Positions 1 through 9,082 of a stretch of 64,000 nucleotides of DNA are shown one piece after another; the stretch's first letter is position 1; each line of letters begins with the position of its first letter. The position numbers and the translations under genes were made by a program. The DNA comes from Snuella lapsa. GTDB taxonomy: Bacteria > Bacteroidota > Bacteroidia > Flavobacteriales > Flavobacteriaceae. The DNA lies in the NCBI RefSeq assembly GCF_039539345.1, contig NZ_BAABCY010000078.1, positions 1 through 64,000 on the forward strand, read 5' to 3'. The notes beneath the pieces were generated by a model. That model was not told where the DNA came from. It worked only from the letters and a program-made list of their open reading frames with translations, and searched no databases.

Positions 1-65
1 AGAAAACTTAGACTTGGGAAAGATAATTATTATCTAAATCAATTCCCTAATTTTTTAAATGAAAT

Positions 66-95
66 TGCCCTGCCCGTTTTAAGGGCGTTTGTTAT
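66..95 (+). terminator. possible terminator of an off-window gene
   Basis: A short GCCC/GGGC stem (72-75 with 83-86) is followed by GTTTGTTATT. The 3' half resembles the clearer terminator at 18442-18470. The stem is weak, so this is tentative. Confidence 0.3.
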
Positions 96-204
96 TCATT
101 AGTTGTTACAATGTAAATTCAAACTGATTATTAGGGCTTACACCTTGATTTTTAAGGTTTTTATAGGTAGGCCGTACCTCTTATTGTCTTTGGTTTTCTT
201 TGTC

Positions 205-224
205 ATGCCTGCGTAGGCAGGCAT
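205..224. repeat. REP-like palindrome, copy 1
   Basis: Near-perfect palindrome ATGCCTGCGTAGGCAGGCAT. The same element is present in the opposite orientation at 567-586. Such short hairpin units are typical of REP-like intergenic elements in flavobacterial genomes; no REP-associated transposase is in the window. Confidence 0.65.
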
Positions 225-566
225 CCACTTTTGGCTATGTATATAATAAAACCAAGTTTAGTACAATGATTGGAATCGTTGGTCAGGACTATATTATGGT
301 TTCTTACTTTTTCCCATTGCCGTAAAAAGTAAGCAAAAAGGTCTAGGCTTACGATAAAACCCAGATAAAATGCTACGGTATCCGCCCCCACGGATGAAAA
401 TGCCTCCCCCTCATCACTTCGGGATCAAACAGGATTTTCATTCTTATGCCACCCTGCTACCTTGATTTTTAAGGTTTTTATCGATAGGCCGAAAATATAC
501 TTTTTTAACGGGAAGAATTTGTAATCGATTTTGTTTGCTCGTTTGAAGCGTTGGGGTTTTAGGTGG

Positions 567-586
567 ATGCCTGCCTACGCAGGCAT
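567..586. repeat. REP-like palindrome, copy 2 (inverted)
   Basis: ATGCCTGCCTACGCAGGCAT, the reverse complement of the element at 205-224. The two copies enclose the repeat core at 301-491 as a pair of inverted units about 340 bp apart. Confidence 0.65.
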
Positions 587-716
587 GACAGAGGAATGCA
601 ACATCTTACTTTTGGATGAGGGATGCTTCGCTTCACTGCGTTGCGCTCTGGAGGACAAGGGGTCTTGGAGTTAAAGGTTAAAAGTTGATGTGCGTTAATG
701 GTTGTAGGTTTTTGCG

Positions 717-724
717 TATATTTG
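717..724 (+). promoter_or_regulatory. repeat-borne -7 box ahead of the DUF2071 gene
   Basis: TATATTTG matches the Bacteroidota -7 consensus TAnnTTTG and lies 92 bp upstream of the ATG at 816. It sits inside the 33-bp repeat piece 701-733, whose second copy (19247-19279) precedes another orphan gene. No convincing -33 TTTG is seen. Confidence 0.35.
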
Positions 725-815
725 ATTGTGTTTGTGTGATAGCGCAAGGTATTGATAACATTTCCTAAGCGGTTGTATATATGTAAGCTGTTTGGGTATA
801 TTAAAACAATCGAAT

Positions 816-1547
816 ATGAGTTTCCTTAAAGCTGAATGGCGAAAACTTGCAATTGCTAATTATATTATTGAAAAGGATTTGCTTGCCGACTTCGTTCCCT
901 TTGGCACCGAACTGGATTTATGGAATGGCAAGTGCTTTGTGAGTTTGGTTGGATTTATGTTTAAAAACACAAAGTTATTGGGGATTAAAGTTCCTTATCA
1001 TGTGGATTTTGAAGAGGTGAACTTAAGGTTTTATGTTAAGCGGCTAGAAAATAATGCGTGGAAACGAGGTGTTGTTTTCATTAAAGAAATTGTGCCTAAA
1101 AGGGCATTAACTTTTGTCGCAAATACGGTTTATAACGAGAATTATGAAACTTTGCCAATGGCGCATAATTGGAGTGAAATAGGAAATTCAAAAAAGATTG
1201 AATACGGTTGGAAAAAGTCTAGTTTAGAACACACTTTTAAAGTAATAGCAAGTAAAGAAAGTTATGGGATAGTTCCAGAAAGCGAAACAGAATTCATTAC
1301 GGAACATTACTGGGGATATGCTAAAGTGAATGATGTGAAGTCAAACGAATATGAGGTAATACACCCGAAATGGAGGGTTTACAAGGTAAAAGATTTTGAG
1401 ATCGATGTCGATTTTGGGGCTGTTTATGGTAAACAATTTGAGATGCTTAATTCTATGTCCCCACATTCGGTTATGCTTGCCGAAGGTTCGGAAATAACTG
1501 TTGAGAATAAAAGAACAATAAGAACCGTAGCACAATATCACGTATAG
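816..1547 (+). CDS. DUF2071 (YqjF-like) family protein
   Basis: 243-residue soluble protein of the DUF2071/YqjF family, which has a beta-rich acetoacetate-decarboxylase-like fold. The function is unknown. Family features are an N-terminal stretch beginning MSFLKAEWRKLAIANY, a central WKRGVVFIKEIVPKRA segment and aromatic-rich strands, with no signal peptide or membrane segment. The frame opens at a TTG at 792, but the ATG at 816 fits the family N-terminus better. It stands alone downstream of a repeat block that carries a promoter-like box, which fits an acquired accessory gene. The family call is from recognised sequence style, not a search. Confidence 0.7.
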   Translation: MSFLKAEWRKLAIANYIIEKDLLADFVPFGTELDLWNGKCFVSLVGFMFKNTKLLGIKVPYHVDFEEVNLRFYVKRLENNAWKRGVVFIKEIVPKRALTFVANTVYNENYETLPMAHNWSEIGNSKKIEYGWKKSSLEHTFKVIASKESYGIVPESETEFITEHYWGYAKVNDVKSNEYEVIHPKWRVYKVKDFEIDVDFGAVYGKQFEMLNSMSPHSVMLAEGSEITVENKRTIRTVAQYHV

Positions 1548-1810
1548 TTTGTTATCGCTAGTTGTGTTGGTAAAATATATGTTTAAGCTGTATAAAACTA
1601 AGGTTTGTTTTCTGTCTATTTATATACCAACTTATTTTTCTATAAACTAGTGGGGTGTTAAATGTTTTTATGAAATGTCTATTAACAGAAAGTTGCAAAT
1701 TCAACCGAAATCGAAGATTCACGAACTCCTATTTTCAAAAATAAAAACGCGTGAGTACATGATAATTGGGGCATCGCATCTAACCACTTAAATACAATAA
1801 ATATTAACAG

Positions 1811-2461
1811 ATGAAAAACTTGACATACATATTATTTGTTCTTCATGTCTTAAGTTCTTGTTCTCATTGGGGTGAAAGAAGAGAGTTGAAGCAATTTTAT
1901 TCTCAAGATTTTACAAAATTTCAAGAGAGGGACGAATTGGTAGTTGTAGATTTGGATTCGATGGCAAACTTTTCAGAATTAAGAGAAAGCATGGGGCAAA
2001 TGACTTGTGCGGGAAAAGTAGCAGGGTTGAGATTCGAATCAAATGACACACTATATCACGTTACTGGGTTTGCTGACTGTCCGACTTCAAGTGAAACTGG
2101 GTGCTACTTTAGACGGAATTTACTATTTGTTAGGAATGATTCTCTAATAATTGAATTTGGGAAAAACAAAGTAAAAAAGCCAATAGGTTATTTAAAAACT
2201 GAACTTGAAAATATAACAAGAAAAACTTATAACTTTCAATACAGGGAAAATAACGTTAAACCTGCTTTGATTCATTTCTATGCGGATGATAAATATCCAA
2301 TTGCAACTACTAAAAAGGTTCTAAGAGAAATAGCATATCAGTTTTCTTTGTTAAACATAAAAGATAGCCCTGACTACTTTAAATATAATATCCTTTTTGA
2401 GGGCTTTGATATCACAAGTATTCCGCCACCGCCACCTGAGTTGAGTGCATTTGAGGACTGA
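1811..2461 (+). CDS. hypothetical lipoprotein
   Basis: 216 residues with a lipoprotein signal peptide: hydrophobic ILFVLHVLSSC, lipobox Cys at residue 17. The mature part is charged, has a Cys pair in a PTSSETGCYFRR stretch and earlier MTCAG, and ends in a proline run (SIPPPPPELSAF). I do not recognise the family. It is probably anchored in the periplasm or outer membrane. It is followed after 27 bp by a GNAT gene on the same strand, but nothing links the two functionally. Confidence 0.6.
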   Translation: MKNLTYILFVLHVLSSCSHWGERRELKQFYSQDFTKFQERDELVVVDLDSMANFSELRESMGQMTCAGKVAGLRFESNDTLYHVTGFADCPTSSETGCYFRRNLLFVRNDSLIIEFGKNKVKKPIGYLKTELENITRKTYNFQYRENNVKPALIHFYADDKYPIATTKKVLREIAYQFSLLNIKDSPDYFKYNILFEGFDITSIPPPPPELSAFED

Positions 2462-2488
2462 AAAACTATTTAGAAATGGATTGTTAAG

Positions 2489-2902
2489 ATGGATATTAAG
2501 ATTAGTGAGATAAGTGCTCAGGAAACCCACAAGCTTAGACATGAGGTCATGTGGCCACATAAACCGCGAGCGTATGTTGTGTTGGGTAATGATGAGGAGG
2601 GAAAGCATTTTGGGCTATTTAAAGACTCAAATCTTATTTCTGTTGTGTCATTGTTTTTGGATGGCAAGGATGCCCAATTCAGAAAATTTGCAACTAAAAC
2701 GTCGGAACAGGGCAATGGGTATGGAACACTTTTGCTTAATCATTTAATGACCGTTGTTTCTAATGATAAAAGAATTAAGAAATTATGGTGCAATGCCCGA
2801 GCTGATAAGATTGCATTTTATGAGAGATTTGGGATGATCCAAACAAATAAGCGGTTTGCTAAAGGTGGTGTTAAGTATATAATAATGGAAAGAACATTTT
2901 AA
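2489..2902 (+). CDS. GNAT family N-acetyltransferase
   Basis: 137-residue GNAT-fold acetyltransferase expected to move an acetyl group from acetyl-CoA to an unknown amine. It shows the start typical of this subgroup (AQETHKLRHEVMWPHKP), a beta4-type strand LISVVSLFLDG, the acetyl-CoA pyrophosphate-binding stretch TKTSEQGNGYGTLLLNHLM, and a C-terminal CNARADKIAFYERFGM segment. Small GNATs of this subgroup usually act on small molecules. An overlapping open frame in another phase (2514-2747) has no domain features. Confidence 0.8.
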   Translation: MDIKISEISAQETHKLRHEVMWPHKPRAYVVLGNDEEGKHFGLFKDSNLISVVSLFLDGKDAQFRKFATKTSEQGNGYGTLLLNHLMTVVSNDKRIKKLWCNARADKIAFYERFGMIQTNKRFAKGGVKYIIMERTF

Positions 2903-3054
2903 TTTGGGTGTTTTAAATTGCAATTACTGAATGAAGCATAATAAAGAGATTGTGTTTTTTGCTTAGACTTGTATTTATTTGTAATTTGCTTTGTAAGGAA
3001 TATTTTGGCGCAATAGTTGTGTCTTATGAAAAGAAATAAAAAAATAAAGATACT

Positions 3055-3270
3055 ATGAGTAGTTTGGTTACGGTTAAAAGATCACACCTAGAGTCAGAGC
3101 TTTTGGCTCTTAAGGGGCGGTTGGAAGCAGAGGGAATTCAATGCTTTTTAAAGAATGAGTTTACAACGCAAGTAATGAATTACATGCCTACTTTTGAAGT
3201 CGAATTGCAAGTGTCCGATTCCGATCTGGAAAAAGTTAAGGAAGTAATGGGGGCATTGGAAACAGATTAG
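3055..3270 (+). CDS. DUF2007-type small protein
   Basis: 71-residue protein resembling the DUF2007 family (putative signal-transducing protein). It has a beta-alpha-beta pattern: an opening strand and helix (VTVKRSHLESELLALKGRLE), a middle FLKNEFTTQV and a final strand-helix ELQVSDSDLEKVKEVM. In other bacteria these domains occur alone or fused to membrane proteins. The role is unknown. There is no signal peptide. It stands alone between a GNAT gene and a glycosidase. Confidence 0.7.
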   Translation: MSSLVTVKRSHLESELLALKGRLEAEGIQCFLKNEFTTQVMNYMPTFEVELQVSDSDLEKVKEVMGALETD

Positions 3271-3443
3271 GGGTCTCTGCTACTGTTTTACAGGGAAAGT
3301 TAAAGTTCTCTGGTTTATATCCTGAAAGGATTACATTTTCGCGCTATTTTCTATAAAATAAAGAAGTTAAAGTTGTTAAATCTCAGACGACGCCCTATTT
3401 TTAGGGATCTGTTTTTATTAATAACTTCTAACCGTCAAATAAT

Positions 3444-5747
3444 ATGCGATCAAACGTATTAATTTATCTTTTTGTTATTGTATTTTTTATAAGTTGTAAA
3501 CCATCAACACAAATTCAAACAGGGACAGCCGATATTATCCCGAATCCAGATCAGCTCGTAAAGGGGGAAGGGACTTTTGAGATTAATAAGCATACTACGG
3601 TGACCGTTGAGGATGAAGCTCAAGCGACTATTGCCAAACAGTTTTTTAAAAAATTCAAGACGGTTTCAGGGTGGGAGCCAGAAGTAGTGGTAGGCGACAA
3701 AGGGGATATTAAATTAATTACTGATGGTACTTTGCAGGAGGAAGCCTATACTTTGGAGGTCATGCCAAAAACCATAACCATTAAGGCTTCATCGGGTGCT
3801 GGTTTTTTCTATGCATTGCAGTCGTTAAAGCAACTGTTGCCAGTTTCGTTTTACGGCAATACATTACAACCAAATGTAGTTTGGGGCATTCCATCGGTAC
3901 GCATCAAGGATCAGCCAGCCTTTGGGTGGCGAGGTTATATGTTGGATGTGTCCCGTCATTTTTTTGATAAAGAAAAAGTTAAAGAGGTACTTGATTTTAT
4001 GGCTGAGTCTAAACTGAATCGTTTTCACTGGCACTTGGCCGATGACCAAGGGTGGCGGTTGGAGATTAAGAGTTATCCTAAGCTTACCGAGGTTGGAGCC
4101 TGGCGAGTAGATTACAATACTACCGACGAAAACATATCGTTCTGGTTTGGCAGGCCCAAACAAAAACCAGGAGAAAAAGCAACTTACGGCGGGTTTTATA
4201 CGCAGGAAGATGTTAAGGAGATCATAGCTTATGCCAAAGAGCGTTTTATAGAGGTTATTCCCGAGATTGACATGCCGGGTCACGCACAGGCTACCATTGC
4301 TGCCTATCCTGAAATAGGCTGTGTTAATGCGGAGCCATTTGTAGCTACTGGAGGTGTCGTGAAAAATAACACCTATAATCCCGGGAAAGAGGAAACCTTT
4401 GTGTTTGCTCAAAAAATGCTAGATGAAGTTATGAACTTGTTTCCCTACAAATACGTTCATATAGGAGGTGATGAGTGTAATAAAGAACAATGGCGAAAGG
4501 ATCCTGATGCTCAACGTCGCATGCGAGAGGAAGGGCTAAAAGATGAGCATGAGCTGCAAAGCTATTTTATAAAGCGCATTGAGAAAATTATAAATGCTAA
4601 AGGTAAGGTTATGATCGGTTGGGACGAGATCCTTGAAGGCGGATTGGCTCCTAATGCCACAGTCATGAGCTGGCGCGGAGAATCTGGAGGGATCCAGTCG
4701 GCAAAAATGGGACATGAGGTTATTATGACCCCAAACAAATACTGTTATATAGATCTTAAACAAGGGCAAGACGACTTGGAGCCTAATTTGGGGTATAGTC
4801 AATTGTTATTGTCTAAAGCGTATAGTTATAAGGTGGTGCCGGACGAACTCACTGAAGAGGAAGGAAAGCTTATTAAAGGCGTACAGGCCAATATGTGGAC
4901 CGAATCCATTAGCGACTGGGGAAAGTTGACTTATATGACCTTTCCGCGATTGTATGCTGTGGCAGAAACCGGATGGACAGCTTATGAAAATAAGAATTGG
5001 GATGATTTTACCAGGCGTTTAACAACACAGTTTAAAAGACTGGACGTGCAAAAGGTGCGTTATGCAGTTAGTGCGTTTAGTCCTTGGATCGAGCATACTG
5101 CAAAGGACAAGGAGATAGCCATAAGCATGAAAACCGAAGTGAATGGTTTGGATATCCGCTATACATTGGATGGTTCCGAGCCTACTCTGGCTTCTAAGCT
5201 CTATGAAGGGCCTTTTAGTATTCATGAAACAAGGACAATAAACGCCAGAGCTTTTTTAAAAGATACGCCTGTGGGTTCCCGTTCCGAGTTAAGCTTTCCG
5301 GTGCATAAGGCTGTTGGTTTGCATGCTACAGTGACCGGGTTAGAGAAACTTACGGATCTTAATTATGCCAGACTTTCTAACAGCGATACTAATTGGGTAA
5401 GTTTTACCAACGGGTTGGATGCTACTTTAGAGTTCGGTAAGCCAACACAAGTAAAAGGGGTTAAGGTCAATGCGCTAAGGTGGACCATAAGTGGTGTTTA
5501 TGGGCCGGAGACGATTGAAGTCTATGGCTCGGAGGATGGTAAAGCATTTATAAAATTGGGCGTGCAAGATCAAATGACCGAAAGCCATACACAAGGACGA
5601 AATAAACTACACTATACTATTGATTTTAATCCGGTTGAAGTAAGATTTCTTAAGATTAAAGGCAAGGAGGTTAATCCCATACCTGAAGGGCATCATGCAG
5701 CCGGACGTAGGGCGACCATTAAAATTGATGAAGTGCAGGTATATTGA
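3444..5747 (+). CDS. GH20 beta-N-acetylhexosaminidase, lipoprotein
   Basis: 767-residue exo-acting hexosaminidase that releases terminal GlcNAc or GalNAc from chitin-type or host glycans by substrate-assisted catalysis. A lipoprotein signal (IVFFISC) is followed by a GH20b N-terminal domain (about 30-150) and the GH20 barrel (about 155-500). The barrel carries WRGYMLDVSRHFF, HWHLADDQGWRLE and the catalytic pair D343-E344 in HIGGDE. After the barrel come a chitobiase C-terminal domain (about 535-610, YTLDGSEPT) and an F5/8-type carbohydrate-binding domain (about 630-767). It is likely on the outer-membrane surface or in the periplasm. Neighbouring genes do not form a polysaccharide utilisation locus; no SusCD pair is present. 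Confidence 0.93.
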   Translation: MRSNVLIYLFVIVFFISCKPSTQIQTGTADIIPNPDQLVKGEGTFEINKHTTVTVEDEAQATIAKQFFKKFKTVSGWEPEVVVGDKGDIKLITDGTLQEEAYTLEVMPKTITIKASSGAGFFYALQSLKQLLPVSFYGNTLQPNVVWGIPSVRIKDQPAFGWRGYMLDVSRHFFDKEKVKEVLDFMAESKLNRFHWHLADDQGWRLEIKSYPKLTEVGAWRVDYNTTDENISFWFGRPKQKPGEKATYGGFYTQEDVKEIIAYAKERFIEVIPEIDMPGHAQATIAAYPEIGCVNAEPFVATGGVVKNNTYNPGKEETFVFAQKMLDEVMNLFPYKYVHIGGDECNKEQWRKDPDAQRRMREEGLKDEHELQSYFIKRIEKIINAKGKVMIGWDEILEGGLAPNATVMSWRGESGGIQSAKMGHEVIMTPNKYCYIDLKQGQDDLEPNLGYSQLLLSKAYSYKVVPDELTEEEGKLIKGVQANMWTESISDWGKLTYMTFPRLYAVAETGWTAYENKNWDDFTRRLTTQFKRLDVQKVRYAVSAFSPWIEHTAKDKEIAISMKTEVNGLDIRYTLDGSEPTLASKLYEGPFSIHETRTINARAFLKDTPVGSRSELSFPVHKAVGLHATVTGLEKLTDLNYARLSNSDTNWVSFTNGLDATLEFGKPTQVKGVKVNALRWTISGVYGPETIEVYGSEDGKAFIKLGVQDQMTESHTQGRNKLHYTIDFNPVEVRFLKIKGKEVNPIPEGHHAAGRRATIKIDEVQVY

Positions 5748-5817
5748 CTTCTATGTCCGCATACATTGACAAATAGTGGCAGAAATGCTATAATTTAAAA
5801 CTCACTAAGGACTTTAT

Positions 5818-5848
5818 TTTGTTTTTCTGATATAAACGATTAAGTTTG
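5818..5848 (+). promoter_or_regulatory. promoter, Bacteroidota type
   Basis: TTTG at 5818-5821, then 19 bp, then TAAGTTTG at 5841-5848. This matches the TTTG-N17-23-TAnnTTTG pattern closely. The predicted transcription start is about 65 bp upstream of the cytochrome gene at 5918. Confidence 0.6.
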
Positions 5849-5917
5849 GTGATCTTATTTCCGAAAAGAATAGAGTTATTATCATCACTGAATACCAATC
5901 AAAACGATTAAAGTAAC

Positions 5918-7405
5918 ATGAAGAAGATCAAAATTCCGTTATTTGTTGTTTTCGGAGGTTTATTGCTTTTAAGCTTTCAGATCATCAACAACAAATTACA
6001 TTTTTTACAATCGCCAGGAGCGGTTATTGAGGATTATGAAGAGCCTGATTATGAATTAGGTGCAGGTCATGTCGATTCCCTGATTCCTTATCCTGCCTTA
6101 AAGAAAGGGGAACGTACACCTTTCGACCTATGGCGTTATGGGGGTAAAGGCAAGAGTTCTTTCACCACGCCAGACTTACCTATGTCCTGGGACGAATGGG
6201 TAGCTTTCCATAAAAAACAAAAGCCAGAATTGATGGCTGATGTGAGAAAGTATATGAATTCGCGGTTCGACTTTAATGGTGAGGCTCACGAAGGTAAAGT
6301 CATGTCGGGAGGAAGAAAGCCTATTATGAAAGGCCCCATAACAAGATTGCCTAAAGGAATTGCTTCCTATGAAGCCTTGTCTAAATATTCTCCTGATGAG
6401 ATTAGAAACAAGGATCTTTTTCCTTTCAAACCTCTCGCACATCCCTTACAAACAACAGCGCATATGCTTTTTCCAGATAGCTGGAATAAGGTACACCCAG
6501 AGCATGCAAGAATAGATGTAGACCACGATTTTCCAGATGAATACTTGCCAGAATTTCCACCGCCAATGTTTTTGTCCAATCATAAAGAATTGGGAGATGT
6601 TACTAAAGGAAGAGAAGTGACACTTGCCAATTACTATGAAATTTTTAATGGGTTATTAACGCCCGAACAAATGGAAGGCTTAAATGAACTATTAACGCCT
6701 ACACCAACAACATGGTTTAACCATACCTCGCATAGAGTGACCTTAGAACCAAGTGTGGGGGTGTCGTGTTTTGCTTGTCACGTTAATGGACATACCAATG
6801 GTGCGATTGAGTTAGGGCCGGACAGCCGACCTAATTTAGCGCGTTTACGTATGGATACGCCAACCATGCGTGGTAATTTTAATGCAATGCAGTTAGGCTC
6901 CAAACGTTCTATTAGAAGTATGGATCACTTTGCAGAGGTAGAGGAATATTTTGATGGCGATCCGGGTATGCAACAACATATCGGGCAAAGAGGATTACAG
7001 AGAGCAATATCTAATCGTATGGGTGATTTTAATTCTATGCTCGATTTTCCACCTGCACCAAAGTTAGATGCTATGAGTAATCTAATTCCAAGTAAATCGA
7101 CCAAGCAGGAATTAATGGGAGAACGTCTGTTTAAGGGGAAGGCCAAATGTGCGACCTGTCATTACGGACCTGCCTTTGTTGACGATTACTTACATGATTT
7201 GAAAGTAGAGCGTTTTTATAAGGGAAGACCAGAAGGCCCTATTAAAACATTTTCTTTACGTGGTATAAAGGATTCACCGCCGTATTTGCATGATGGTAGA
7301 CTTCCAACACTGGATGACGCTGTAGAATTCTTTAATTTGATCTTGGAATTAAAATTAAGTAAAGAAGAAAAGGATGCCCTTACGGCATATATGATGTGTT
7401 TGTAA
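5918..7405 (+). CDS. di-heme cytochrome c peroxidase/MauG-like protein
   Basis: 495-residue exported protein with an N-terminal hydrophobic anchor (LFVVFGGLLLLSF). It has two haem-c motifs, C284-F-A-C287-H288 and C411-A-T-C414-H415, spaced as in the bacterial CCP/MauG family. The C-terminal segment FSLRGIKDSPPYLHDGRLPT is typical of that family. Members reduce peroxide or oxidise protein or small-molecule substrates in the periplasm. The ~280-residue N-terminal region before the first haem is long for a simple peroxidase and I do not recognise a domain in it. The gene appears monocistronic, with its own promoter at 5818. Confidence 0.8.
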   Translation: MKKIKIPLFVVFGGLLLLSFQIINNKLHFLQSPGAVIEDYEEPDYELGAGHVDSLIPYPALKKGERTPFDLWRYGGKGKSSFTTPDLPMSWDEWVAFHKKQKPELMADVRKYMNSRFDFNGEAHEGKVMSGGRKPIMKGPITRLPKGIASYEALSKYSPDEIRNKDLFPFKPLAHPLQTTAHMLFPDSWNKVHPEHARIDVDHDFPDEYLPEFPPPMFLSNHKELGDVTKGREVTLANYYEIFNGLLTPEQMEGLNELLTPTPTTWFNHTSHRVTLEPSVGVSCFACHVNGHTNGAIELGPDSRPNLARLRMDTPTMRGNFNAMQLGSKRSIRSMDHFAEVEEYFDGDPGMQQHIGQRGLQRAISNRMGDFNSMLDFPPAPKLDAMSNLIPSKSTKQELMGERLFKGKAKCATCHYGPAFVDDYLHDLKVERFYKGRPEGPIKTFSLRGIKDSPPYLHDGRLPTLDDAVEFFNLILELKLSKEEKDALTAYMMCL

Positions 7406-7452
7406 GAACCATGAAGAAACTAGATGTAAAGAGGTAGTCTATGTAGTCTTTA

Positions 7453-7528
7453 TGTCACATTGAGCGCAGTCGAAATGTTTTTAAATCATTCGTTTAAATT
7501 ATAGGTTTCGACTCCGTTCAACCTGACA
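7453..7528. repeat. imperfect inverted repeat between convergent genes
   Basis: The left arm (7453-7477, TGTCACATTGAGCGCAGTCG onward) and right arm (7504-7528, ending TCAACCTGACA) pair over about 25 bp with few mismatches around a 26-bp loop. It may act as a bidirectional stop between the cytochrome gene and the glycosyltransferase operon. It also resembles a widespread flavobacterial intergenic repeat. Confidence 0.6.
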
Positions 7529-7594
7529 ACTAAGGAAAACTTTTTAGACTATCTCTTTAATTTTTTATAAAGATGGTAACATGTTTACGAGTTA

Positions 7595-9082
7595 TTAAGC
7601 CCGGGCAGTTATCGATTTAAAGAATACATAACCAAAGCCTAGAAATAGCATTAAATGAAACGGGAACAGTCCAAAATCCCCTTCGTTACCAACAACAAAG
7701 GCGCTATACATGCCAAATCCAAAATAGAGCATTAAAAGGCCTTCAAAAATAACATTCGCCGACAGGTTTTTATTCAGGTATTTGTTTTGCTTCCAATTGT
7801 CTTTTATAGATTTGATGTTGAATTTTGGGGTGCGAATGAATTCACTTTTTTTGCCTAGGTGCCCTTCTAGAACGGCAATGGAATTGTGTAATGAAAAGCC
7901 CATAGCTATAGAGAAAAAAACAATGAACATTCCTATATAGTTTACAAAGTTCTTTACGCCGCCACCATATATCTTTTTATACATGATCCAATAGCAAACA
8001 AAGAAGATTAGGGTGCTTACCACAAAAAAGCTCATCACATAAAAATAAACTTTAAGATGTAGGTGCGTGTTTTTTATATACAACATGGGGATACTTAGTA
8101 CGGCTACGATAAGTATGTTTAAAAACATGGTGCTATTTAATAAATGCAGGAGGCCATGTACTTTTGTTTTGGTTGGTATATGCTTGTTCTTTAAAATGCG
8201 CCAGAGCATTTTTCTAAAGTTTTCTGCGCCTCCTTTGTTCCATCTAAATTGCTGGGATCGGGCAGCACTTATAACTACCGGGAGCTCGGCGGGCGTTTCC
8301 ACATCTTCTAGGTATTTAAATTTCCAGTTCTTGAGTTGGGCGCGATAGCTTAGATCCAGATCTTCGGTAAGGGTATCGCCTTCCCAGTTGCCAGCATCAA
8401 TGATACAGGTTTTTCGCCATACACCAGCTGTTCCGTTAAAGTTAATAAAATGCCCTTTGCTGTTTCTGCCTACTTGCTCCAGAGTAAAATGTGCATCCAG
8501 GGCAAAGGCCTGGATTTTAGTAAGTAGGGAGTAGTCCCTGTTAAGGTGTCCCCAACGGGTTTGTACTACACCAATTTGCGGATCTTTAAAATAAGGGATG
8601 GTGCGCCTTAACCAATTTTCTTTAGGAAGGAAATCGGCATCGAAAATGGCAATAAATTCGCCTTTGGCCTTTTCTAGGCCTGCTTTAAGAGCACCTGCTT
8701 TAAACCCGATGCGATCTGTTCTGGTAACTTGTTTAATGTCCAGTCCGGTTTTTTGCAGGTTTTCAATATGCTTTCGTGTGGTTTCCAAGGTCTCGTCGGT
8801 AGAATCGTCCAACACCTGGATTTCTAGTTTATTTTTAGGATAGTCTATTTGGGCAATATTGTCCAACAGGCGTTCCATAACATACATTTCGTTATATACG
8901 GGTAATTGAATGGTAACATAAGGTGTTTCATCTGGATTGGACAGATCGTATAGCGGGGGAGTGTTTTTCTTTTTTTTAGAGGCTAAATAATTAAACAATA
9001 AGTTAAGTTGTGCCAAGGCATAAATAAAAATTAGCAAAAGTGCTATGGTGTAAATTACAATGGTAATGGTTTCCAGAATCAT
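7595..9082 (-). CDS. membrane GT2 glycosyltransferase, CslA/CesA-like
   Basis: 495-residue processive-type family 2 glycosyltransferase. There is one N-terminal membrane segment (about 8-32), a cytosolic GT2 domain and four or so C-terminal membrane segments (after about 315). All catalytic signatures are present: LDDSTDE (D92/D93), DAD at 148-150, TED at 239-241 and QQFRW at 277-281. This set marks synthases that polymerise beta-linked sugars from nucleotide sugars and extrude them through the membrane. The length and motif style recall CslA-type glucomannan/mannan synthases more than BcsA, because there is no PilZ domain. It is last in a leftward five-gene operon and overlaps the preceding GT2 by 4 bp. 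The sugar specificity is inferred only. Confidence 0.85.
   Translation of the reverse strand: MILETITIVIYTIALLLIFIYALAQLNLLFNYLASKKKKNTPPLYDLSNPDETPYVTIQLPVYNEMYVMERLLDNIAQIDYPKNKLEIQVLDDSTDETLETTRKHIENLQKTGLDIKQVTRTDRIGFKAGALKAGLEKAKGEFIAIFDADFLPKENWLRRTIPYFKDPQIGVVQTRWGHLNRDYSLLTKIQAFALDAHFTLEQVGRNSKGHFINFNGTAGVWRKTCIIDAGNWEGDTLTEDLDLSYRAQLKNWKFKYLEDVETPAELPVVISAARSQQFRWNKGGAENFRKMLWRILKNKHIPTKTKVHGLLHLLNSTMFLNILIVAVLSIPMLYIKNTHLHLKVYFYVMSFFVVSTLIFFVCYWIMYKKIYGGGVKNFVNYIGMFIVFFSIAMGFSLHNSIAVLEGHLGKKSEFIRTPKFNIKSIKDNWKQNKYLNKNLSANVIFEGLLMLYFGFGMYSAFVVGNEGDFGLFPFHLMLFLGFGYVFFKSITARA

Larger units (their letters stand above)
141..735. repeat. left block of interspersed repeat family, with no gene
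   Basis: This gene-free stretch is built from pieces that recur at 17485-17962 and 20237-20684. 141-174 is a fragment ending in AAGGTTTTTATAGGTAGGCC. 301-491 is a full core (CTAGGCTTACGATAAAA, CTACGGTATCC, TCAAACAGGATTTTCA, then the AAGGTTTTTAT end). 624-700 is the following spacer (CTCTGGAGGACAAGGGGTCT, GTTAAAGGTTAAAAGTTGAT). 701-733 is a promoter-bearing piece also found at 19247-19279. Short open frames on the minus strand here show no protein features and I treat them as chance. Confidence 0.75.

Noticed and set aside
203..747. Short minus-strand open frames (203-391 and 559-747)
   Set aside because: They lie in repeat sequence, have no domain or signal features, and their composition follows the repeat rather than codon use.
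3864..4412. 182-codon minus-strand frame inside the GH20 gene
   Set aside because: Antisense shadow of a well-conserved glycosidase; no domain or start context.
3444..7405. Polysaccharide utilisation locus around the GH20 gene
   Set aside because: No SusC/SusD pair, sensor or sulfatase nearby; the next gene is a cytochrome with its own promoter.
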